Source: an uncultured Clostridia bacterium
GTDB lineage: Bacteria > Bacillota_I > Bacilli_A > RF39 > UBA660
Length of the DNA: 31,488 nucleotides
NCBI GenBank assembly: GCA_947304495.1
Contig: CAMZBG010000013.1
Coordinates: forward strand, 1 to 31,488
Direction: 5' to 3'
Shown: positions 21,067 through 27,637 of the stretch, one piece after another
Numbering within the stretch: the first letter of the stretch is position 1
Layout of the letters: each line of letters opens with the position of its first letter
Program-made: the position numbers and the translations under genes
Notes under the pieces: model-generated
Told to the model about the DNA's origin: nothing
The model's database searches: none
The model's input: the letters and a program-made list of their open reading frames with translations, nothing else

Positions 21067-23496
21067 CTAATTTGGATTACTAGGCTTTCTAACTTTACCA
21101 TATTTCTGATCAAATTCTAATTTTGTCATATCTGTTGGAAACATTGTAATTGGTATTCTTGTACCAGGTAAAGTAATAAGTAGTATATAATCTAATATTT
21201 TACCATGTCCTTCATAACCACCTTGACATCCACAACCAGGTAATTCTATTAAGTATGCATCAGAGAAATATCCAACCCTTTTATTATCATCATTTATATA
21301 ATTATCTAAATTCGCTAATAATTCTTCTGGATTTATTCTAAATATCCCATGTTTTCTTTTAGACTTATCATCAGTTAAATGACCTTTTATATGTTGTATC
21401 CTACTACTCTTATCAAAATTATCTGGATCTAACATATCTATTATACTGCCATATATTTCAACACTTAATTCATCATTACCAAGAATAGCATATAGTCGTC
21501 TCAATGCACCTTTGAAAATCACATGATTAGGAAATAATTCAATACATTTTTTATATAAACTTTCAGCCTCTAGATATCTATGTAATTTCTCATACAATCT
21601 ACCTAATTCTAGCATAAAACCTGCATTTTTTGGTTCTAATAACAATAGTGTATTAAGCTTTTCTTCTGCTTCAATATATCGTCCTTGGTATATATATATC
21701 TTAGCTAATTCAAACATAGTATACAAATCATCTGGCGATTTTTCTAAACCACTAACAACTAGTTTTTCAGCTTCAATATCCTTTCCTTGCACCAAGTATA
21801 CTTGAGCTAATTCACAAATAATATCCATATTATCTGAATCTGCTTTCAATTGTTGAAGAAGCATTTCTTCAGCTTTTTTTATTCTTCCATGTTTACAATA
21901 AATTTTAGATAACTCAATTATCGAATAAACATCATCAGGTTTTAATCTAATACATTCTTCTAATAATCTTTCGGCCTCTTTTCTCTTCATTTGGCTTAAA
22001 CATATTTTAGCCAGCAAAAAATTAGCCTTTAGCGCATATGAACCACTTGGCTCCAATGCAATACATTCTCTTAATAATTCTTCAGCTTTAGCTTCTTCAC
22101 TACATTTTAAATACAAGTTAGCTAAATTAAATATTATACCTACATTTTTTGGTTCTAATTGTCTATAATTTAAAAGTAATTCTTCAGCTTCTTTCAATCT
22201 GTCACTATTTACATAAATCTTATAAAGGTCATAAGCTACAAATGCATCATTAATGTTCAAAGCAATACCGCTTTTTAATAACTCTTCGGCTTCTTTTACT
22301 CTTCCATTATTCAAATAAATATTAGCTAATTCACGTATACAGATAGATAAATACCCATAATCTGAACCTAAATCAATTGATACACATTTTTTAAGTATTT
22401 CTTCAGCTTCTTCCAATTTTCCACAATTAATACACGATTTAGCATAATAAAACATTACACCTCTATTATTTGGGTTTGATTTAAGCATTCTTGAAATATA
22501 TTTATCAGCATCATCATATCTTCCTTGACTATCATATAATTTAATTAATGCAAACATCGTTGCTTCATCATTTGAGTTTATTTCCATAATTTTCAACAGT
22601 AATTTCTCAGCTTCATCTTCTTTTCCTTGACTAATATACATTTTAGCTAACTCATGCATTGAATATATATCATTTGGTTTTAGCTCTATAATTTTTAAAA
22701 ATAGTTTTTCTGCTTCTTCTTTTTTCTCTTTTCTAACATATATTTTAGCTAACTCATGCATTGAATATATATCATTTGGTTTTAGCTCCATAATTTTTAA
22801 AAATAATTTTTCTGCTTCTTCTTCTCTTCCTTGACTAATATACATTTTAGCTAACTCAAACAATGTCAATATATCATTTGGTTTTAGCTCTATAATTTTT
22901 AAAAATAATTTTTCTGCTTCTTCTTCTCTTCCTTGACTAATATACATTTTAGCTAAATCAAACAATGTCAATATATCATTTGGTTTTAGCTCTATAATTT
23001 TTAAAAATAGTTTTTCTGCTTCTTCTTTTTCCTCTTTTCTAACATATATTTTTGCCAATTCAAGCATTGAATATATATCATTTGGTTTTAACTCAATAAT
23101 TTTTAAAAATAATTTTTCTGCTTCTCCTTCTCTTCCTTGACTAATATACATTTTAGCTAACTCAAACAATGCTAATATATCATTTGGTTTTAGCTCCACA
23201 ATTTTTAAAAATAGTTTTTCAGCTTCTTCTTTTTTCTCTTTTCTAACATATATTTTTGCCAACTCAAACAATGCCAATATATCATTTGGTGACAAGGACA
23301 AAAGAACTTTATATATTTTAATTGCCTCACTAGTGCATTTTAAAGCTTCTAAAGACTTAGCTAAAACAAAAAGTAATCTAGCATCAATACCATTTTTTTT
23401 ATTCATATTTAAATAATTATATGTAGCCTCTACGGCTACCTTAAAATTTTGCTTTTTATAATGAGACATTGCTTCATCATAATAACTTCTACTCAT
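21067..23496 (-). CDS. Large TPR-repeat protein with unassigned C-terminal domain
   Basis: 809 aa from ATG 23496; an in-frame TTG at 23511 precedes the likely RBS GGTGAT and is not preferred. About 20 tetratricopeptide repeats of 34 residues fill residues 1-690, with the pattern LAKIY...GR..EAE.L....L.P. Units 3 to 9 are nearly identical. The last 110 or so residues are not TPR. They begin RIQHIKGHLTDDKSKRKHG, run through AYLIELPGCGCQGGYEGHG and LDYILLITLPGTRIPITMFP, and end YGKVRKPSNPN. This tail has conserved-looking His, Cys and Gly but I cannot assign it. With no signal peptide it is cytoplasmic. TPR arrays bind proteins; the tail may be the effector or the client-binding part. Confidence 0.85.
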   Translation of the reverse strand: MSRSYYDEAMSHYKKQNFKVAVEATYNYLNMNKKNGIDARLLFVLAKSLEALKCTSEAIKIYKVLLSLSPNDILALFELAKIYVRKEKKEEAEKLFLKIVELKPNDILALFELAKMYISQGREGEAEKLFLKIIELKPNDIYSMLELAKIYVRKEEKEEAEKLFLKIIELKPNDILTLFDLAKMYISQGREEEAEKLFLKIIELKPNDILTLFELAKMYISQGREEEAEKLFLKIMELKPNDIYSMHELAKIYVRKEKKEEAEKLFLKIIELKPNDIYSMHELAKMYISQGKEDEAEKLLLKIMEINSNDEATMFALIKLYDSQGRYDDADKYISRMLKSNPNNRGVMFYYAKSCINCGKLEEAEEILKKCVSIDLGSDYGYLSICIRELANIYLNNGRVKEAEELLKSGIALNINDAFVAYDLYKIYVNSDRLKEAEELLLNYRQLEPKNVGIIFNLANLYLKCSEEAKAEELLRECIALEPSGSYALKANFLLAKICLSQMKRKEAERLLEECIRLKPDDVYSIIELSKIYCKHGRIKKAEEMLLQQLKADSDNMDIICELAQVYLVQGKDIEAEKLVVSGLEKSPDDLYTMFELAKIYIYQGRYIEAEEKLNTLLLLEPKNAGFMLELGRLYEKLHRYLEAESLYKKCIELFPNHVIFKGALRRLYAILGNDELSVEIYGSIIDMLDPDNFDKSSRIQHIKGHLTDDKSKRKHGIFRINPEELLANLDNYINDDNKRVGYFSDAYLIELPGCGCQGGYEGHGKILDYILLITLPGTRIPITMFPTDMTKLEFDQKYGKVRKPSNPN
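22573..23286 (-). repeat. Seven near-identical 102-base tandem repeats coding for TPR units
   Basis: Seven consecutive 34-codon units, each starting NDI and ending in ELKP or a close variant. Two types occur: R type with YVRKEKKEEAEKLFLKI and G type with YISQGREEEAEKLFLKI. In the reading direction the order is R-G-R-G-G-R-G. Identity extends to the DNA, so the expansion is recent or homogenised. Confidence 0.92.
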
Positions 23497-23540
23497 TTTA
23501 TCACCAACCAAACATTACATAATTTCTGTTAATGCCAACT

Positions 23541-23549
23541 ATTATACCA
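23541..23549 (-). promoter_or_regulatory. Extended -10 promoter of the TPR gene
   Basis: TGG-TATAAT on the minus strand. The -35 position overlaps the T tract of the tRNA-Thr terminator. Confidence 0.55.
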
Positions 23550-23557
23550 CAAAAGTA

Positions 23558-23583
23558 ATAAAAAAACAGCACAAAAGCTGTTT
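23558..23583 (-). terminator. Intrinsic terminator after tRNA-Thr
   Basis: On the minus strand AAACAGC (23583-23577), a six-base loop and GCTGTTT (23570-23564) run into more T residues. It closes the nusB-xseA-xseB-tRNA unit. Confidence 0.87.
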
Positions 23584-23592
23584 ATTTTAATC

Positions 23593-23668
23593 TGGTGCTG
23601 AAAGCAGGAATTGAACCCGCAACCTACTGATTACGATTCAGTTGCTCTACCGATTGAGCTATTTCAGC
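23593..23668 (-). tRNA. tRNA-Thr (anticodon CGU), CCA encoded
   Basis: On the minus strand, acceptor GCTGAAA / TTTCAGC with discriminator A and CCA. D arm is GCTC...GAGC, anticodon stem ACTGA/TCAGT with loop ATCGTAA, and T arm GCGGG-TTCAATT-CCTGC. Anticodon CGU reads ACG. The body matches the Bacillus tRNA-Thr pattern apart from the anticodon. It begins ten bases after the xseB stop with no promoter between. Confidence 0.93.
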
Positions 23669-23678
23669 ATAAGAAGAA

Positions 23679-23906
23679 CTATTCTTCACTTATTTCAAAA
23701 AGTTCTAATTCTCCATTTTCTTTCAATATCTTATTTACTGTTTCAGTTGCCTTGTTTAGTATTTCAGAGCATTCTTTAGCAAGTTTCATTGCTTTAGTAT
23801 ATTTATTAATGGCATCGTCTAAATTAACTTCTCCACTCTCAAGTTCCTTAACAATCCCATCTAATTCTTTAATTTTTTCTTCAAAACTAACTTCCTTCTT
23901 TTCCAT
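23679..23906 (-). CDS. xseB: Exodeoxyribonuclease VII small subunit
   Basis: 75-aa acidic helical protein, the normal size for XseB. It contains the family pattern FEEKIKELDGIVKELESGEVNLDDAINKYTKAMKL. It pairs with XseA to form exonuclease VII, which trims single-stranded DNA. The start lies behind the strong GGAGGT and overlaps the xseA end by 20 bases, so translation is coupled. A tRNA gene follows on the same transcript. Confidence 0.95.
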   Translation of the reverse strand: MEKKEVSFEEKIKELDGIVKELESGEVNLDDAINKYTKAMKLAKECSEILNKATETVNKILKENGELELFEISEE

Positions 23907-25167
23907 TAGTTACCTCCATAATTTTAGCACTTATTTCGTAATCTTTTACAGATACATCTATTACATCATTCTTCTTAATAGCTTTATAATTGGTTATAAC
24001 CTTACCCTCTTTTTTAACTATTGCATAACCTCTTTTTAAAGTATTCATCGGATTTAATACTTCCAATTTATTAATAATATGATCTAAATTCTGTTCTTTA
24101 AATTTATATAATATACTTGGATTAGTTAGTACATAACTATTTATATCTTTAAATAATCTTATTCGTATATTACCTAATATTGTTTTCATTTCTTTATTTA
24201 ATCTATCGATTAAATAATCTAAATTCTGTTCTTTTGTTTCATACATAGCTGTTGGTTTTTTTAAAACATAACTACTGATTAAACCTTGTAAATTTTGTTT
24301 TCTAATATCTATATAATTACTTATTGTCAACGTTGATCTATTTATTGCATTTTCCAAATATGTATTTATCGTATCGATATTAGGAACCGCTAATTCTGCC
24401 GCCGCCGTTGGTGTTGGTGCTCTCAAATCAGCTACAAAATCTGCAATTGTAAAATCAATTTCATGTCCAACAGCACTAATTACTGGTACTTTCGAATTAT
24501 ATATAGCTCTAGCAACAATTTCTTCATTAAATGGCCATAAGTCTTCAATAGATCCACCACCACGGCCAACAATTAAGGTATCGATATCATATGTATTTGC
24601 TATTTCTATCTTTTTAACAATATCTGCTGCTGCATCAGCTCCCTGTACCAAAGAAGGAAATAAAATTGTTTCACATATTGGATATCTTCTTTTAATTGTT
24701 GTCAATATATCTCTAATTGCAGCTCCAGTACTAGCTGTTACTATTCCAATTCTTTTTGGTGTCTTAGGAATTGGTTTCTTTTTATCTTGATCAAATAATC
24801 CTTCTGCTGCCAATTTCTTTTTTAATTTTTCAAATTCAATATATAAATTACCAAGTCCATCTTGTTCCATTGTTGATACATATATTTGATATGCTCCTGT
24901 TGCTTCATATACTGAAATTTTACCCGTAACTAATACTTTCATACCATCAGCTGGTTCAAATTTTAAGCCACCAGCCTGATAAGAAAACATTACCGCATTA
25001 AGTCTACTATTTTCATCTTTCAAAGTAAAATACAAGTGTCCCCTTGTATGTGCTTTAAAATTAGATATTTCCCCTTTTAAATAAACTTTATTTAAAAAGA
25101 GATTATCATCCATAATTCCCTTTATATAATGATTTAGTTCACTTATTGTAATATATTCATTGTTCAT
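23887..25167 (-). CDS. xseA: Exodeoxyribonuclease VII large subunit
   Basis: 426-aa catalytic subunit. The N-terminal OB-fold domain (LNHYIKGIMDDNLFLNKVYLKGEISNF, RGHLYFTLKDENSRLNAVMF) is followed by the nuclease core. The core shows RIGIVTASTGAAIRDI, the glycine-rich GRGGGSIEDLWPFN, and ISAVGHEIDFTIADFVADLRAPTPTAAAE. A long helical region and a C-terminal segment MNTLKRGYAIVKKEGK complete it. The helical part contains two copies of a phrase like YETKEQNLDYLIDRL and YKFKEQNLDHIINKL. It starts at ATG 25167, seven bases after nusB, behind TAGGTG. Confidence 0.96.
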   Translation of the reverse strand: MNNEYITISELNHYIKGIMDDNLFLNKVYLKGEISNFKAHTRGHLYFTLKDENSRLNAVMFSYQAGGLKFEPADGMKVLVTGKISVYEATGAYQIYVSTMEQDGLGNLYIEFEKLKKKLAAEGLFDQDKKKPIPKTPKRIGIVTASTGAAIRDILTTIKRRYPICETILFPSLVQGADAAADIVKKIEIANTYDIDTLIVGRGGGSIEDLWPFNEEIVARAIYNSKVPVISAVGHEIDFTIADFVADLRAPTPTAAAELAVPNIDTINTYLENAINRSTLTISNYIDIRKQNLQGLISSYVLKKPTAMYETKEQNLDYLIDRLNKEMKTILGNIRIRLFKDINSYVLTNPSILYKFKEQNLDHIINKLEVLNPMNTLKRGYAIVKKEGKVITNYKAIKKNDVIDVSVKDYEISAKIMEVTNGKEGS

Positions 25168-25174
25168 ATTACAC

Positions 25175-25588
25175 CTACGAATTCTTTTGTTTCATTTTAT
25201 AATTATGATAAACTTTATCTAAAACTCCATTTATCATCTTACATACTTTATCATCAGAATATTCCTTACTAAGCTCTACAGCCTCATCTATACATGTAAC
25301 TCCTGGAGTATCCGTTTCCATAATTTCATATATTCCGATTCTAAGAATAGCTTGATCAGTAAATCCAAGTCTTGAAATATCCCAATTTTCTAAATACTTA
25401 TTGGCAAGTTCATCTATTTTTTTTCTGCCATCTAATACCCCTTTTACCAAAGTATTAACAAACTTACTTTTTTCTTCCATTTGTTCATCTATTATATCTT
25501 TAATATCATAACTTATATCATTATTTTCATATAAAAAAGCCTGATATAAAATTGTCATTGCCTTATATCTCTGTTCATGTCTTGTCAT
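25175..25588 (-). CDS. nusB: Transcription antitermination factor NusB
   Basis: 137-aa all-helical RNA-binding protein of rRNA antitermination. Family features are the N-terminal RHEQRYKAMTILYQ and the helix SKFVNTLVKGVLDGRKKIDELA. The C-terminal signature WDISRLGFTDQAILRIGIYEI and INEAV-like CIDEAVELSKEYSDDKVCKMINGVLDKV are also present. It is the first gene of nusB-xseA-xseB-tRNA-Thr, a common Firmicute order for the first three. Confidence 0.95.
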   Translation of the reverse strand: MTRHEQRYKAMTILYQAFLYENNDISYDIKDIIDEQMEEKSKFVNTLVKGVLDGRKKIDELANKYLENWDISRLGFTDQAILRIGIYEIMETDTPGVTCIDEAVELSKEYSDDKVCKMINGVLDKVYHNYKMKQKNS

Positions 25589-25609
25589 AATAGATCACCC
25601 ACCTACTTA

Positions 25610-25638
25610 ATAATAACACAAAATTAACACTTTGTCAT
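25610..25638 (-). promoter_or_regulatory. Promoter of the nusB operon
   Basis: The minus strand carries -35 ATGACA (25633-25638), a 17-base spacer and -10 TATTAT (25610-25615) with TGT upstream (extended). Confidence 0.6.
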
Positions 25639-25649
25639 AGTTTTTAAAG

Positions 25650-25680
25650 AAAAAACTAAAGAATTTAGTGATTCTTTAGT
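25650..25680 (-). terminator. Intrinsic terminator after the prepilin gene
   Basis: On the minus strand ACTAAAGAAT (25680-25671), a six-base loop and ATTCTTTAGT (25664-25655) are followed by T residues. It begins immediately after the TAG stop (25681-25683). Confidence 0.87.
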
Positions 25681-26028
25681 CTAATTACACATTAATACAT
25701 ATTTTACTTCTTCAATTGCCTTTGTCGATTTATTCCTAGTCATTTTAATCATTCTTGTTTTTAAATCAGTAGCAATATTATTATCTAAATATCCATAATC
25801 AATCAAGCTTTCCACCGTAATACATATGCTTTCATCATCTTTAAACAAATTATATTCCGTAGCATAACTCTTAGCAGCTGCATATACTTGATTATCACTT
25901 ACTTCATCTAATTGAACCACCGAAGCTGAAAACGTATTTCTAACAACAAATACAAGTACAACTAAAAAGACTCCAATTATTACTAACCCCGCTAATAATT
26001 CAATTAGCGTAAATCCTTTTTTATTCAT
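25681..26028 (-). CDS. Type IV prepilin-like protein
   Basis: 115-aa protein with a textbook class III leader: MNKKG then FTLIELLAGLVIIGVFLVVLVFVV. The prepilin peptidase site falls after G5, F6 would be methylated, and Glu at position +5 is present. One N-terminal helix serves both assembly and membrane anchoring. A short C-terminal globular part contains C83 and a terminal VLMCN. It could be a pseudopilin of the competence (ComG-like) apparatus, given comEA-comEC in the same window, or a minor pilin. It starts 13 bases after galE behind AGGTGAAGG and shares its transcript. No assembly ATPase or platform protein is adjacent. Confidence 0.83.
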   Translation of the reverse strand: MNKKGFTLIELLAGLVIIGVFLVVLVFVVRNTFSASVVQLDEVSDNQVYAAAKSYATEYNLFKDDESICITVESLIDYGYLDNNIATDLKTRMIKMTRNKSTKAIEEVKYVLMCN

Positions 26029-26041
26029 CCTTCACCTACTT

Positions 26042-27040
26042 TTATTTATTCTTCATAACGTAATTATATGCATCTTTTACCATATCAGACAAACCTAACT
26101 CTGCCTCCCAATGTAATTTGCTTTTTGCTTTGCCTGAATCAGCATAACATGTTGCTATATCGCCTTCACGTCTAGGTGTTATTTTATATGGAACTTTAAC
26201 TTTATTTTCTTTTTCAAAAGCCTTAATCATATCTAAAACACTATATCCATTACCAGTTCCTAAATTAAAGTAATCTATTCCATTATGCTTATTAAGATAT
26301 TCTAAAGCTTTAATATGCCCCTTAGCTAAATCTACAACATGAATATAATCTCTAACGCCTGTTCCATCATGTGTATCATAGTCATCTCCAAAAACATTTA
26401 AACATGGCAATTCTTTATTAGCTACTTTAACAATATATGGCATTAAATTATTAGGTATGCCATTTGGATCTTCACCAATTAAACCTGATTTATGAGCACC
26501 AATAGGATTAAAATATCTTAATATAGATACTCCAAATTCACTATCTGAAACACATAAATCTTTTAGTATACCTTCAATAAATAACTTGGTTGTACCATAT
26601 GGATTTGTTGTTTGGAGTCTTGCTGTTTCCTTAATTGGCAATTCTTCTGGATCACCATATACTGTAGCTGAAGATGAGAATACTATTTTCTTTACCTTAT
26701 ACTCTTGCATTACCTCAAGTAAGATAATTGTTGAACCAAGATTATTATGATAATAAAGTAATGGTTTCTCTACCGATTCTCCAACTGCTTTATATCCTGC
26801 AAAATGCATTACAGCATCAATTTTATTTTCTTTAAATACCGTTCTTAATCCTTCCTTATCAAGTAAATCAAGTTCATAAAATTTTACTTTTTTACCGGTT
26901 ATTTCTTCTATTTTATCAACTACACTTCGTTTAGAATTAGAAAGATTATCAACGATAATTACCTCATAACCATTATCTAATAATTCAACTGTTGTATGAC
27001 TACCAATATATCCTGTTCCACCGGTTACTAAAATTGTCAT
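26042..27040 (-). CDS. galE: UDP-glucose 4-epimerase
   Basis: 332-aa short-chain dehydrogenase-type epimerase that interconverts UDP-glucose and UDP-galactose (or the N-acetyl forms). The NAD motif GGTGYIGSH (7-15) opens the protein. VMHFAGYKAVGESVEKPLLYYHNN, SSSATVYGDPEELPI and the catalytic YGTTK follow. LRYFNPIGAH and DGTGVRDYIHVVDLAKGH are the expected later motifs. It starts behind AAAGGAGTG. No separate promoter is visible in the short gap after the rubrerythrin terminator. It may feed galactose into glycolipid or envelope sugars such as those of the GT4 enzyme; this link is inference. Confidence 0.95.
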   Translation of the reverse strand: MTILVTGGTGYIGSHTTVELLDNGYEVIIVDNLSNSKRSVVDKIEEITGKKVKFYELDLLDKEGLRTVFKENKIDAVMHFAGYKAVGESVEKPLLYYHNNLGSTIILLEVMQEYKVKKIVFSSSATVYGDPEELPIKETARLQTTNPYGTTKLFIEGILKDLCVSDSEFGVSILRYFNPIGAHKSGLIGEDPNGIPNNLMPYIVKVANKELPCLNVFGDDYDTHDGTGVRDYIHVVDLAKGHIKALEYLNKHNGIDYFNLGTGNGYSVLDMIKAFEKENKVKVPYKITPRREGDIATCYADSGKAKSKLHWEAELGLSDMVKDAYNYVMKNK

Positions 27041-27054
27041 TATATCACTCCTTT

Positions 27055-27087
27055 AGAAAAAACTATTAATAAGTTTATTAATAGTTT
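27055..27087 (-). terminator. Intrinsic terminator of the parC-rubrerythrin unit
   Basis: On the minus strand AAACTATTAATA (27087-27076), a four-base loop and TATTAATAGTTT (27071-27060) lead into a T run. The rubrerythrin stop codon (27078-27080) lies in the 5' arm. Confidence 0.8.
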
Positions 27088-27620
27088 GTGCTCTTCATCT
27101 CAAAGTATGACTGTGGATGATTGCATGTAGGACACACTTTAGGTGCTACTTTACCAACGTGAACATGTCCACAATTTCTACATACCCAAACAACAGATTC
27201 CTCTTTGTTGAAAACTGTTTCATTCTTAATATTTTGAAGCAATTTATTATATCTTTCTTCATGTTCTTTTTCAATTGCACCAACTGCTTTAAATAATCTT
27301 GCTATTTCAGAGAAACCTTCTTCTTCTGCCTCTTTAGCAAAATCAGCATACATTTCTGTCCATTCATGATTTTCTCCATTAATAGCATCGTTTAAATTAG
27401 TAATAGTATCTGGTACTTCACCACCACAAAGTAACTTAAACCACATTTTAGCATGTTCTTTTTCATTACCAGCAGTTTCTTCAAATATTGCTGCTATTTG
27501 TTCATAACCCTCTTTTTTTGCTTTAGAAGCATAATAAGTATATTTATTTCTTGCCTGGCTTTCTCCAGCAAACGCTGTCATTAAATTTGCTTCTGTTTTA
27601 CTTCCTTTTAAATCTTTCAT
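27078..27620 (-). CDS. rbr: Rubrerythrin
   Basis: 180-aa cytoplasmic di-iron peroxidase of anaerobes that reduces hydrogen peroxide. The N-terminal four-helix domain has the ligand patterns [23 protein letters not shown] and [11 protein letters not shown]. The C-terminal rubredoxin-like domain binds one iron through CRNCG and CPTC (about residues 147-168). This is the complete two-domain form. It is 17 bases after parC behind AAGGAGATG, without a separate promoter, so it is probably co-transcribed with the topoisomerase gene, an unusual pairing. It supports an anaerobic lifestyle. Confidence 0.95.
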   Translation of the reverse strand: MKDLKGSKTEANLMTAFAGESQARNKYTYYASKAKKEGYEQIAAIFEETAGNEKEHAKMWFKLLCGGEVPDTITNLNDAINGENHEWTEMYADFAKEAEEEGFSEIARLFKAVGAIEKEHEERYNKLLQNIKNETVFNKEESVVWVCRNCGHVHVGKVAPKVCPTCNHPQSYFEMKSTNY

Positions 27621-27637
27621 TTTTCACATCTCCTTAA

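Noticed and set aside
22573..23286. CRISPR array or non-coding satellite
   Set aside because: The 102-base period equals 34 codons, the frame stays open throughout and the product is a standard TPR pattern, so the repeats are coding.
23611..24039. A 142-codon + strand ORF over xseB/xseA and the tRNA
   Set aside because: It runs antisense through two well-supported genes and a tRNA, has no ribosome binding site, and its product lacks any recognisable feature; a shadow of AT-rich coding DNA.
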